Source: Roseisolibacter agri (GTDB lineage Bacteria > Gemmatimonadota > Gemmatimonadetes > Gemmatimonadales > Gemmatimonadaceae). Taken from it: a stretch of 64,000 nucleotides of DNA. Below the pieces are notes generated by a model. The model did not search any database. It saw nothing but the letters and a program-made list of their open reading frames with translations, and was not told the DNA's origin. Location of the stretch: positions 558,001 to 622,000 of the forward strand of contig NZ_BRXS01000006.1 in NCBI RefSeq assembly GCF_030159095.1. Direction: 5' to 3'. Each line of letters opens with the position of its first letter. The first letter of the stretch is position 1. Made by a program: the position numbers and the translations under genes. Below, one piece after another: positions 44,050 through 52,949 of the stretch.

Positions 44050-45288
44050 TCAGGCGTTCCTGGCCGCCGCCTGGAACGACTCCCGGTACCCGCCCGCGAT
44101 CACGCGCGCCGTCGCCGCGCGCCCGATCTCGCGCAGACGCTCCGCCGCCGCGAACAGCGTCCCGACGTCGAACGGCACGCCCGCGCGGCGCGCCAGGTAC
44201 TCCTCGGCCGCCGTCAGGTAGCCCATCATCCCGCCGAGCTCCGTGTGCGCGTACACCTTGCCGGCGGCCAGCAGCGCCAGCTCGCCCGCGGGATCGGGCA
44301 TCGCGAGGTTCTCCGAGCCGCACACCACGCGCACCGACGCGTTGCGCGCGATCGTCTCGATCGCCGGCGCGTCGAGCGAGCCACCCGACGCGTTGACCAC
44401 CAGCGCGTCGAAGGGCTGCGCCAGGAACTCCGCCTTCGTCTCGAGCGGCCACGCCGGCACGCCCTCCCCCTCCAGCGCGGCGCGCGTGTCGGCGCTCAGC
44501 TCCAGCACCTGCACGCGCGTGCCATGCTCGCGCAGACGGCCGAGCATGTGCTTCCCGATGTTCCCCGCGCCGACCAGCCCCACGCGCGCGTCGGCGAGCG
44601 CGATCCCGCACGCGTCGAGCATCCCGTGCAGCAGGTGCAGGTTGCCCTCGCCCGTCGGCTTGGACGTGTCGGCGAGCATGCTTCCCTCGAAGCGCGCGTG
44701 CATGTACGCCAGCGACGGCGTCGCGCCGTCCGACATGATGCCGTGGCCCAGGTCCTGGCCCGTCGTCACGTGGATGCCGCCGGTCGCGTCGCAGTCGCGC
44801 AGGCACGCGACCGCGAAGTCGAGCAGCGCACGGTCGTTCGGCTGCCCCACGCGCGCGTCCGGCGTCGGCCGCAGCACGCACTTCCCGCCCACGATGCGGT
44901 CGAGGTGCTCGCGCACCAGCGGTCCGCCCACCCGCAGCACGCGCGACCAGTACACCTTCTCCTCCATCCCCATCGCCAGCCCGACCGCCTCGCGATCCGT
45001 GTCGAAGTCCGGCCGCGCCGTGCGGCTCTCGGGCGCGATGCGGAAGCCGCCGAGCGACAGCTTGCCGGAGCCCGGCGCGGCGTGGGTGGCGATGCTCAGC
45101 CGCCAGCCGGTCGGCGCGTGCTCGTAGCGGTAGACCCAGAGGTCGGGCGACAGCGAGTCGGCGACCGCCGGCTCCAGCGCGCGCACCTGCGCGGGATCGA
45201 GGACGACGCGCGTGGTGGACGCGGGAAGGGTCGTGGACGAGAGATCCAGCACGAAGCGTTGGATGATGCGTGAGACGGGACGACGCAC
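44050..45288 (-). CDS. divergent Glu/Leu/Phe/Val dehydrogenase-family protein
   Basis: The 412-residue protein has an amino acid dehydrogenase N-domain (GLAMGMEEKVYWSRVL, with K111; RIVGGKCVLRP, with K136; IHVTTGQDLGHG) and a Rossmann domain (ARVGLVGAGNIGKHMLGRLR). The order matches leucine/phenylalanine dehydrogenases, but the two conserved lysines are 25 residues apart instead of about 12 and the sequence is far from characterised members. It may deaminate branched-chain or aromatic amino acids. The GTG start at 45288 has no clear Shine-Dalgarno. Confidence 0.75.
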   Translation of the reverse strand: MRRPVSRIIQRFVLDLSSTTLPASTTRVVLDPAQVRALEPAVADSLSPDLWVYRYEHAPTGWRLSIATHAAPGSGKLSLGGFRIAPESRTARPDFDTDREAVGLAMGMEEKVYWSRVLRVGGPLVREHLDRIVGGKCVLRPTPDARVGQPNDRALLDFAVACLRDCDATGGIHVTTGQDLGHGIMSDGATPSLAYMHARFEGSMLADTSKPTGEGNLHLLHGMLDACGIALADARVGLVGAGNIGKHMLGRLREHGTRVQVLELSADTRAALEGEGVPAWPLETKAEFLAQPFDALVVNASGGSLDAPAIETIARNASVRVVCGSENLAMPDPAGELALLAAGKVYAHTELGGMMGYLTAAEEYLARRAGVPFDVGTLFAAAERLREIGRAATARVIAGGYRESFQAAARNA

Positions 45289-45364
45289 GCGCGCTCGATC
45301 GTCGCGCGCCCGTACAATCTAGCCGGTCGGCCGCCGGCCCCCTGGGAGTCTCGGCGCCGGCGCC

Positions 45365-47413
45365 TCAGCCCTGGAGCGCCGGGTGCGCGCGGAAGTGCGC
45401 GAGCGCCTCGGGATTGGCCAGCGCGTCCACGTTGTTCACGGGGCGGCCGTGAACCACCTCGCGCACGGCGAGCTCCGTGATCTTGCCGCTGATCGTTCGC
45501 GGGATGTCGGGCACCGCGGCGATCACGCGCGGCACGTGGTGCGGGCTGCAGTGCTCGCGGATGCGGCGGCGCAGCCGCTCGGCCAGCGCGTCGTCCAGCG
45601 TCGCGCCCTCGCGCAGCCGCACGAACAGCACGATGCGCGACGTCGCGTCGACGCCGCTGCCGGTCGTCTGCTCGATCGCCACGCTCTCCACGATCTCCGG
45701 GAGCTGCTCCACCTGGCGATACAGCTCCGCGGTCCCGATGCGCACCCCGCCCGGGTTCAGCGTCGCGTCGCTGCGCCCGTGGATCACGAGCCCGTCGTGC
45801 GCCGTCAGCTCCGCCCAGTCGCCGTGGCGCCAGACGTTCGGGAAGACGTCGAAGTACGCCGCGCGGTACTTCGCGCCGTCCGGATCGTTCCAGAACCCGA
45901 CCGGCATGCTGGGAAACGGCCGCGTGCACACCAGCTCACCCGCCGCGCCGCGCAGCGGATGGCCGTCCGCGTCGAACACGTCCACCGCCATCCCCAGCCC
46001 GCGCGCCTGCAGCTCGCCGCGCCACACGGGCGCCGTCGGGTTGCCGAGCGCGAAGCACGAGATGATGTCGGTGCCGCCGCTGATGCTGCTCAGGCGCACG
46101 CCCGGCTTCACGTCGCGCGCGACGAAGTCGTACGAGTGCGCCGCGAGCGGGCTGCCCGTCGAGAGCACCGCGCGCAGCGCCGACAGGTCGTGCGTCGCGG
46201 CCGGTCGCACGCCGGCCTTCTCCACCAGCGCGAGGTACTTCGCGCTCGTCCCGAACACGGTCACGCGTTCGGCCGCCGCCATGTCCCAGAGGATCTCGGC
46301 GCGCGGCGCGAGCGCCGCGCCGTCGTAGAGCACGATCGTCGCGCCCACCGCGAGTGACGACACCAGCCAGTTCCACATCATCCACCCGCAGGTGGTGAAG
46401 TAGAAGATGCGGTCGTCCGGCCCGAGGTCGGTGTGGAGCGCCAGCTCCTTCAGGTGCTGCAGCAGCGTCCCGCCCGCGCCGTGCACCATGCACTTCGGCA
46501 GCCCCGTCGTCCCCGACGAGTACATCACGTACAGCGGATGGTCGAACGGCAGCCGCGTGAAGGCGAGCGGCGCGGCCGCGTTCCCGAACGCCTCCCACGC
46601 GACCGCACCGCGCATCGTGTCCAGCTCGGGCGCGAGCGCATGCGCGTCGCGCAGCTGCGCGACGACCACCGTGCGGCGGATCGACGGGATGGCCGCCACG
46701 ATCTCGCGCACCCGCGGGAGCGTGTCGATCGGCTTGCCCGCGTACTCGTAGCCGTCCGCGCACACGAGCACCACGGGCTCGATCTGCCCGAAGCGATCGA
46801 GCACGCCCTGCACGCCGAAGTCCGGCGAGCACGACGACCACACCGCGCCGAGGCTCGCCGTGGCGAGCATCGCGATCACCGCCTCGGGCCCGTTCGGGAG
46901 GAAGCCGCCGACGCGGTCGCCGACGCCGACGCCCGCGCCGCGCAGCCCGTCGGCCACGCGCGCCACCTCGGCGCGCAGCGCGTCGAACGAGAGCCGGCGC
47001 GAGGGACCGCGCTCGGTCCACGCGACGATCGCGTCGCGCGCGCCCGCGTGCCGCAGCAGATGCTCGGCGAAGTTCAGCCGCGCCCCGGTGAACCAGCGCG
47101 GCCCGCGCTGCGGATCCGGCGGCGCCATGCGGTCGCCGCCGATCAGCACCGCGTCCCACGGCTCGCCGTCGCCACCGTCCGCGCGCTCGGCGCGCACGTC
47201 GCAGAACCGCCACACCAGCGGCCAGAACTCCGTCGGCCGGTCCACGCTCCAGCGCCAGAGCGCCGCGTAGTCGGGCAGCGGCGCGCCGGTGGCCCGACGC
47301 GCCGCCGCCGCGAACGCGGTCAGGTTCGCGCGCGCGACGTCCTCCGCGGACGGCGTCCAGATCGGGCGCGCGTCGTCCAGCTCCACGGCGGCGTGCGGCG
47401 AGTGCGGCTCCAT
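45365..47413 (-). CDS. acetoacetate-CoA ligase
   Basis: The 682-residue adenylating enzyme has the P-loop YSSGTTGLPKCMVHGAGG, the A5 region SSISGGTDIISCFALGNPTA and the A8/A10 regions HGRSDATLNPGGVRIGTAEL and RTISGKITELAVREVVHG. GGTDI plus the 680-residue length mark the acetoacetyl-CoA synthetase branch. It activates acetoacetate, the end product of the homogentisate route begun by HppD and HmgA and also of leucine degradation. The ATG at 47413 gives a normal N-terminus; the frame is open upstream. Confidence 0.92.
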   Translation of the reverse strand: MEPHSPHAAVELDDARPIWTPSAEDVARANLTAFAAAARRATGAPLPDYAALWRWSVDRPTEFWPLVWRFCDVRAERADGGDGEPWDAVLIGGDRMAPPDPQRGPRWFTGARLNFAEHLLRHAGARDAIVAWTERGPSRRLSFDALRAEVARVADGLRGAGVGVGDRVGGFLPNGPEAVIAMLATASLGAVWSSCSPDFGVQGVLDRFGQIEPVVLVCADGYEYAGKPIDTLPRVREIVAAIPSIRRTVVVAQLRDAHALAPELDTMRGAVAWEAFGNAAAPLAFTRLPFDHPLYVMYSSGTTGLPKCMVHGAGGTLLQHLKELALHTDLGPDDRIFYFTTCGWMMWNWLVSSLAVGATIVLYDGAALAPRAEILWDMAAAERVTVFGTSAKYLALVEKAGVRPAATHDLSALRAVLSTGSPLAAHSYDFVARDVKPGVRLSSISGGTDIISCFALGNPTAPVWRGELQARGLGMAVDVFDADGHPLRGAAGELVCTRPFPSMPVGFWNDPDGAKYRAAYFDVFPNVWRHGDWAELTAHDGLVIHGRSDATLNPGGVRIGTAELYRQVEQLPEIVESVAIEQTTGSGVDATSRIVLFVRLREGATLDDALAERLRRRIREHCSPHHVPRVIAAVPDIPRTISGKITELAVREVVHGRPVNNVDALANPEALAHFRAHPALQG

Positions 47414-47515
47414 CGGTGGCGCGGCGGGTGGCGGTGCACGCCGGCCCGATGCCGGCGCGCGCCACAAGATGTCACCCGTCGTCGCGCGCCGGCAGTCGAG
47501 CGCGCGCGGAGCGGC

Positions 47516-49237
47516 TCAGCGCCCGGCCGCGATCGCACCCGCGCGGTCGCGCGCCGTACGCTCCGCGGCCGGGATGCGCCACTCGGCCAGATTCGACCAC
47601 CAGGCGTCCGCGCGCAGCGGGAACGGCCGCACGCGCCGGTGCACGCCGGCGACGTTGCGCATCTCGAACAGCCACACCGCGGGCGCGTCGTCGGCCAGCG
47701 CCGCGTAGGCGCGCGCGTAGAGCCCCGCGCTCCGCGCGGCGTCGAACGTCCCCGATGCGCTGTCCACCAGCGCCTCGAACGCCGCACCGCGATAGCCGCT
47801 CGTGTTCGCGCCGCCGCGGCCGTCCTTCCCCGGCGCCCCCCAGCGCTGCAGGATGCCGCGCGGATCGGGGTCCGCGTGCCACGCCTCCAGGGTCGCGTCC
47901 CAGCGCCCCTGCTGCGCCGACTGCGCGAACGCCGCCGGGTCCTGCGCGTCGACCACGATCTCCGCGCCCACCCGGCGCAGCTGCTCCTGGATCAGCACCG
48001 CGAGCTGCCGGCGCGCGGCGCTCGTGGTGTGCACCAGCAGTCGCAGCGACAGCTTGCGTCCGCCGCGCTCGCGGATGCCGTCGCCGTCCGCGTCGCGCCA
48101 GCCGGCGGCCTCCAGCTCGCGTGCGGCGCGCGCGGTGTCGTACGCGGGCCCCATCGGCTCCGGCAGCCCGCCCGCGAGCGCCTGCGGCGCGGGCACGCTC
48201 CGCGCGACGGCGGCCGAGTCGAAGACGTTGCGCACGACGCGCTCGCGGTCGATGGCCGCGGCGAGCGCGCGGCGCACCGCACGGTCGGCGAGGATCGGAT
48301 GCGCGCCGCGCCCACCCTCGCCGCGCAGGTTGAACGCGAGGTAGCCCTGGTCGAGCGACGGATACGCGAACGCCCGCAGCGACTGATTGCCGCGCACCAT
48401 CGCGAGGCCGTCGCCGCGCACCGCCTCCCACCAGTCGCTGGCGCCGCTCACGAGCGAGCGCGTCGCCGCACCCGGATCGGGATTCACGGCCCAGATCACG
48501 CGGTCGAGCTGTGGACGACCGCGCCAGTTGGTCGTGTCGGCCACCAGCTCCACGCGCGCGCCGTGCTCCCAGCGCACGAACCGGAAGCGGCCGCTCCCCA
48601 CGGGCTGCTTCGCGAAATCGCTCGCGGCCAGCTGCGCCGGATCGACGTCGCGCAGCAGGTGCTCGGGCAGGACGTGCACCTGGTGCACCGCGTCGAAGAA
48701 CTGCTGCGGGCTGCGCCGCTTGAACCAGACGACCGCGGTCGCGCTGTCGGGCGCCGACACCGAGTCGACGTTCGCCAGCAACGGCGCGACGACGCTCGCG
48801 GTGCGCGCATCGGCGTTGAGGCGGAAGCTGAACGCGACGTCGCGCGCCGTGACGGGCTTCCCGTCGTGCCACCGGGCGCGCGGGTCCATCGCGAAGCGCA
48901 CCGACAGCGAGTCGGGCGCCCACGTCCACGACCGCGCGAGGCGCGGCGCGAAGCCCGCGTCGCCGACCGTGTTCAGCTTCCCGCCGATCTCCGCCAGCCG
49001 GTCGAACAGCTGCGCGACGATCTGCGCGCCCTGCAGCGACGAGACGAGCGGCGGCACCAGGTGGTCCGGATCGCCCACCGTGGCGATGACGAGCGTGCCA
49101 CCCGGGGCATCCGACGGCGGCGTACGCTCGGCCGGCCGCTCCGCGGTGCAGGCCGCGGCCAGCGCGAGGAGCGCGACCCAACGGCCCGGCGCGCGCGATG
49201 GCGTCGGTGGCGTCGGCGAGGCGGAGGTGGCGGGCAT
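47516..49237 (-). CDS. family 5 extracellular solute-binding lipoprotein (peptide/nickel type)
   Basis: The 573-residue protein has a lipoprotein signal (LALAAACTAERP) and the SBP_bac_5 pattern: GGTLVIATVGDPDHLVPP, WAPDSLSVRFAMDPRARWHD, GKPVTARDVAFSFR and VRRALAAAIDRERVVRNVFD. It binds oligopeptides or similar ligands for an ABC importer. No permease or ATPase gene is adjacent, so it is an orphan receptor. The ATG at 49237 is set by the signal peptide. A symmetrical GTGA-N6-TCAC site lies 55 bp upstream. Confidence 0.9.
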   Translation of the reverse strand: MPATSASPTPPTPSRAPGRWVALLALAAACTAERPAERTPPSDAPGGTLVIATVGDPDHLVPPLVSSLQGAQIVAQLFDRLAEIGGKLNTVGDAGFAPRLARSWTWAPDSLSVRFAMDPRARWHDGKPVTARDVAFSFRLNADARTASVVAPLLANVDSVSAPDSATAVVWFKRRSPQQFFDAVHQVHVLPEHLLRDVDPAQLAASDFAKQPVGSGRFRFVRWEHGARVELVADTTNWRGRPQLDRVIWAVNPDPGAATRSLVSGASDWWEAVRGDGLAMVRGNQSLRAFAYPSLDQGYLAFNLRGEGGRGAHPILADRAVRRALAAAIDRERVVRNVFDSAAVARSVPAPQALAGGLPEPMGPAYDTARAARELEAAGWRDADGDGIRERGGRKLSLRLLVHTTSAARRQLAVLIQEQLRRVGAEIVVDAQDPAAFAQSAQQGRWDATLEAWHADPDPRGILQRWGAPGKDGRGGANTSGYRGAAFEALVDSASGTFDAARSAGLYARAYAALADDAPAVWLFEMRNVAGVHRRVRPFPLRADAWWSNLAEWRIPAAERTARDRAGAIAAGR

Positions 49238-49291
49238 GCGGACGGGCGGCGAGGAGTGGTTCGACGTCGAGCGGGACGCGCGGGCGCGCAC

Positions 49292-49305
49292 GTGACGATG
49301 GTCAC
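49292..49305. promoter_or_regulatory. CRP/FNR-family-like site in a divergent intergenic region
   Basis: GTGACGATGGTCAC has GTGA-N6-TCAC symmetry like the site at 38906-38921. It lies 55 bp upstream of the solute-binding protein gene. In the 404-bp gap 49238-49641 there is also a GTCACGTGAC palindrome (49429-49438) and a GTGA-N4-TCAC repeat (49505-49516); I see no clear promoter. Confidence 0.35.
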
Positions 49306-49641
49306 GCCGTGCGGCGTGCACAGGACGCGCGCCTTCACGGTTCTGTCACGCCGCGCCGCGAAATGTGTCGCACGCGCGCCGCGGCGCCGCGCGAACGCCA
49401 CAGCGGGCGCGCGGATCTCCACGCGAATGTCACGTGACGGAAGCGCAAGGGGCTCGTCTGCAGACTGACGCAGGGCGGGCCGGCGGTGAAGTTCGGCGGG
49501 GTGTGTGATGCGTCACGGACCACGCGGTCGGCCCCGCGTGAGCTTCTGCACGTCGATAAAGCGAGCTCTTCCGTGAGCCTCGCAGGGCACTCCGCTGCGA
49601 TCCGCGGCCGGGCGCGTTCTCATCCTCGCTGGAGCCGTCAC

Positions 49642-50283
49642 ATGCGCAACCTCCGGATCACGGCCGCGCTGGCCGTCGCACTCCTCACCGGCACCGCCGT
49701 CGCGTGCGGCCCCGATCGCGCGCCCACGGCGCCGGCGATCGGCGCCCTCCGCGCCGACGTGGCGCCGAGCGCCGACCTGCTGTCGGCGGCGGACGGCCGG
49801 ACCGCCAGCTGGTCCGTCTCGGGCCTGCGCCGCGAGCGTCCCCTCGCCAGCGACATCACCGTCCAGCAGGTGATCGGCCCGCGCGGCGGAAAGCTGTCGA
49901 TCCCCGCCGCCGGCTTCACGCTCGAGGTGCCCGCGGGCGCGGTCGCGACCGAGACGACCTTCAGCGTCACCGCGCTCGCCGGCGAGATGCTGGCGTACGA
50001 GTTCGGACCGTCGGGCACGAGCTTCCCGATCGCGCTCCGCGGCACGCAGGATCTGAGCGGCACGCTGGCGAAGCGCCTGCCCCGCGGCGCGACGCTCGGC
50101 CTCGGCTACTTCCGCGCGCCGTCCGACGTCGATGCCTCGACGGGCACGGCGATGGTCGCGCAGGAAGTGGAGGCGACGGTCGACAAGTCCGGCCACCGCC
50201 TGAGCTTCGGGATCCCGCACTTCTCGGGCTGGATCATCCTCTGGCGCAACGGCTTCACGGCCGACTCGGTCTGGGAGCCGTGA
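49642..50283 (+). CDS. secreted lipoprotein with ZU5-like beta domain
   Basis: The 213-residue protein has a lipoprotein-type signal (LLTGTAVACGPDRAPTAP) followed by a low-complexity linker. A beta domain begins IGPRGGKLSIPAAGFTLEVP and continues AGAVATETTFSVTAL, the ZU5-like pattern of a leading glycine-rich strand and a GGxL-IP-GxxLxVP motif. Family members are surface proteins of unknown ligand. It ends PHFSGWIILWRNGF. GGAG stands eight bases before the ATG. A hairpin follows the stop. Confidence 0.8.
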   Translation: MRNLRITAALAVALLTGTAVACGPDRAPTAPAIGALRADVAPSADLLSAADGRTASWSVSGLRRERPLASDITVQQVIGPRGGKLSIPAAGFTLEVPAGAVATETTFSVTALAGEMLAYEFGPSGTSFPIALRGTQDLSGTLAKRLPRGATLGLGYFRAPSDVDASTGTAMVAQEVEATVDKSGHRLSFGIPHFSGWIILWRNGFTADSVWEP

Positions 50284-50324
50284 GTCGGCGCGAGTCGACA
50301 CTCGATCTCCGCCTCGTCTCAGCG

Positions 50325-50354
50325 GCTGGCGACGCTCGCACGAGCGTCGCCAGC
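50325..50354 (+). terminator. hairpin after ZU5-like lipoprotein gene
   Basis: A perfect 14-bp complementarity (50325-50338 with 50341-50354) lies 41 bp after the stop, with an effective loop of four bases. It is followed by only a short TTT. Confidence 0.6.
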
Positions 50355-50376
50355 TGACGCGTTTCCGCCACCCTCG

Positions 50377-52554
50377 ATGCCCTCCCACCGCCGCGCCGCC
50401 AGCGACGACGAGATGCCTCAGCCCCAGCGCGTGCGTGTGACCGCGCGGGCGGCTGCGGCGTCGCGCGGCGTCTCCGTGATGGAGCGCGCGGACGCGCTCT
50501 GCGCGCGTGGCAAGCCGGCGGCCGCGCGTCAGCTCCTGGAGCGCACGCTGCACCTGCGCGCTCGCCGTGGCGAGGCGACCGCGCCGTACACGATGCTGAG
50601 CGCCGTCGCGCGGACGCACCTGCTGGAAGGCGACGCGGAGGCCGCGCTGGCGTGCCTGGACGCGGCGCTCGCATCCGCGGAGGCGGACGGCGACGCGAGC
50701 GGAATCAGCATCTCGCTCAACGGCCAGGCCGGCGTGCGGCTGCGGCGCGGTGAGCTCGACGAGGCCGAGCGCCTCTATCGCCGGGCGCGCGCCGCGGGCG
50801 AGCACGCGGGCGACCTCGACTCGGCGGCGAAGGCGGCGGGCAACCTGGGCATCATCGCCAGCATCCGTGGCGATCTGACCGCGGCGCTCGGCCACTTCGA
50901 CGACTCGCTCTCGGCGCTGCGCCGGCTCGGGCAGGCCAACACCGTCGCGTACGCGCTGAACAACCGCGGCATGCTCCTGCGGCGGATGGATCGGTTCGAC
51001 GAGGCCGCGTCCACCTTCGACGAGGCGCTGCACACGCTGGCGGCGCTCGGCGACCTCACGGGCCGCGCGCTGGTGCACGTGAACCGCGCCGAGCTCGCGA
51101 TCGCACGCGGCCAGCTCGACGACGGCAGCACGGAGTGCGACGCCGCGGCGAAGCTCGCGCGGCAGGTCGCCGACGACGGCATCCTCGGCGAGGCGCACAA
51201 GCTGTACGGGATCATCGCGCGCGAGCGTGGCGAGCTGGCCGACTCGGAGGAGCACCTGCGCACCGCGGAGTCGATCGCCGACGCGCGCCGCGACCTGCTG
51301 CTGCTGGCCGAGACGCTGCGCGAGCGCGCGGAGCTGCACCACCGCCAGGGCCGCAACCGCGACATGTTCCAGTCGCTGAACCGCGCGCACCGGCTGTTCG
51401 CGCAGCTCAGCGCGCGTCGCGACGTCGCCGACGTCGACGGCCGCATGCAGCGTCTGGAGGACGAGTTCCTGCGCCTGGCACGCCGCTGGGGCGACGCGAT
51501 CGAGGCCAAGGACCGCTTCACGCAGGGTCACTGCGAGCGCGTCGCCGAGCTGGCGTGCGCGATCGCGGAGCGCGCGGGCTTCGACCAGCGCGCGCTGTTC
51601 TGGTTCCGCATCGGCGCGCTGCTCCACGACGTCGGCAAGCTGATCGTCCCCGCCGAGGTGCTCAACAAGCCGGGCAAGCTGACCGACGAGGAGTGGGCGC
51701 TCGTGCGCAGCCACCCGTCGGTCGGCGTCGAGATGCTCGCCGACACCGAGTTCCCGTGGGACGTGCGCCCCATCGTCGAGTCGCACCACGAGCGCTGGGA
51801 CGGCCGCGGCTATCCCGCCGGCCTCGCCGGCGAGGCGATCCCGCTCACCGCGCGCATCCTCTGCGTGGCCGACGTCTACGACGCGCTCACCAGCGTGCGC
51901 AGCTACAAGCGCGCCCTGACGCACGACGAGGCGATGGCGATCCTGCGGCAGGACGTCGGCACGCAGTTCGACCCGCACGTCTTCGCGTTCTTCGAGGAGG
52001 TCGCGCCCGCGTGGCGCGCGCGCGTCGCCAACCTCGTGCCGGTCGCGGACGCGCCCCGCGCCGAGCCGGCGCCCGCGGGCCTCGACGCGCTCACGGGGCT
52101 GCCGGGCCGCGACGCGCTCGTCGCGGAGGCCGCGCGCGTCCTCACGGCGCGTCGTGACACGACGCGTGCGACCGCGCTGCTCGCCCTCGACGTCGACGGC
52201 ATGGCCGCGCTCAACGCGCGGCTGGGCCGCGAGCGCGGCGACGCCCTGCTGCAGCGCGTCGGCGAGATCCTCTCGCGCCACACGCGCGCGAGCGACGTGG
52301 TGGCGCGTGCGGGCGGCGACGACTTCCTCGTGCTGCTCCCCGACCTCGAGGCCGCGGACGCGGAGCGGATGGCCGAGCGGCTGCGCGCGGCCGTGGCGCC
52401 GGCGCTTGGCCCCGACGCTTCGCTCGCGCTGTCGGTCGGCGTCGCGGTGCTGGGCGGCTCGTCCGCGACGGCGGAGGCGCTGCTGGAGCGCGCCGAGCGC
52501 GCGCTCGCCGCCGCGAAGGTCGCCGGCGGCAACCGGCTCGTGCTGGCCGTCTGA
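50377..52554 (+). CDS. TPR protein with HD-GYP and GGDEF domains
   Basis: The 725-residue protein has TPR-like repeats (about 40-340), an HD-GYP phosphodiesterase domain (about 375-550) with HDVGK near 420 and HHERWDGRGYP near 469, and a GGDEF domain (about 565-725) whose signature reads AGGDDF near 646. Both domains keep catalytic signature residues, so it could make and break cyclic-di-GMP. The TPR part probably senses a protein partner. There is no membrane segment or receiver domain. HD-GYP before GGDEF is the less common order. Confidence 0.92.
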   Translation: MPSHRRAASDDEMPQPQRVRVTARAAAASRGVSVMERADALCARGKPAAARQLLERTLHLRARRGEATAPYTMLSAVARTHLLEGDAEAALACLDAALASAEADGDASGISISLNGQAGVRLRRGELDEAERLYRRARAAGEHAGDLDSAAKAAGNLGIIASIRGDLTAALGHFDDSLSALRRLGQANTVAYALNNRGMLLRRMDRFDEAASTFDEALHTLAALGDLTGRALVHVNRAELAIARGQLDDGSTECDAAAKLARQVADDGILGEAHKLYGIIARERGELADSEEHLRTAESIADARRDLLLLAETLRERAELHHRQGRNRDMFQSLNRAHRLFAQLSARRDVADVDGRMQRLEDEFLRLARRWGDAIEAKDRFTQGHCERVAELACAIAERAGFDQRALFWFRIGALLHDVGKLIVPAEVLNKPGKLTDEEWALVRSHPSVGVEMLADTEFPWDVRPIVESHHERWDGRGYPAGLAGEAIPLTARILCVADVYDALTSVRSYKRALTHDEAMAILRQDVGTQFDPHVFAFFEEVAPAWRARVANLVPVADAPRAEPAPAGLDALTGLPGRDALVAEAARVLTARRDTTRATALLALDVDGMAALNARLGRERGDALLQRVGEILSRHTRASDVVARAGGDDFLVLLPDLEAADAERMAERLRAAVAPALGPDASLALSVGVAVLGGSSATAEALLERAERALAAAKVAGGNRLVLAV

Positions 52555-52555
52555 G

Positions 52556-52846
52556 CTAGGCCTCGGGGCGCACCGCGGGCACCGCGCGACAGTGCGGCCC
52601 GTGCTCCTCGCAGTACCAGCCGTGCCGGTCGTGCCACACGCGGTGCGCCTTCGCCTCGCTGCCGAAATGCACGCGCCAGACGCCGCGCACGCGCGTGCGC
52701 GCGCCGCCCACCCGCTGCGCGTCCAGCACCTCGATCAGCACGCGCTCCGGGAAGAGCTCGAACTGCGCGGGCGGCGGCGGCACGGCGGGCGCGGACGGCT
52801 TCGCGGATCTGGCGCGGGTGCGGCGTGTGGCGGTGGTGCGTGACAT
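52556..52846 (-). CDS. hypothetical basic protein, 96 residues
   Basis: The protein starts MSRTTATRR with a basic, Pro/Ala-rich first 35 residues. The C-terminal part is compact (VLIEVLDAQRVGGARTRVRG, FGSEAKAHRVWHDRHGWYCE) and has a Cys/His cluster (WYCEEHGPHC) that might bind zinc. Its stop lies 1 bp from that of the convergent cyclic-di-GMP gene. It follows the Rad52-like gene after two hairpins. Family and function are not recognised. Confidence 0.6.
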   Translation of the reverse strand: MSRTTATRRTRARSAKPSAPAVPPPPAQFELFPERVLIEVLDAQRVGGARTRVRGVWRVHFGSEAKAHRVWHDRHGWYCEEHGPHCRAVPAVRPEA

Positions 52847-52861
52847 GGGCGGGACGGATGC

Positions 52862-52898
52862 GACGAGGGCGGTGCGCGACCGGCGCACCGCCCTCGTC
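52862..52898 (-). terminator. hairpin after the Rad52-like gene
   Basis: A perfect 16-bp stem (52862-52877 with 52883-52898) closes a five-base loop. A second 12-bp stem (52907-52918 with 52930-52941) lies between it and the upstream stop at 52950. Neither has a U-tract. Confidence 0.6.
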
Positions 52899-52949
52899 AA
52901 CTTCGCGCGTCGCGCGGGACGGGGAAAGCCCCGCGCGACGCACGTCGCG

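Noticed and set aside
49505-49516. GTGATGCGTCAC as a CRP site
   Set aside because: The spacer is four rather than six bases, so it does not fit the family.
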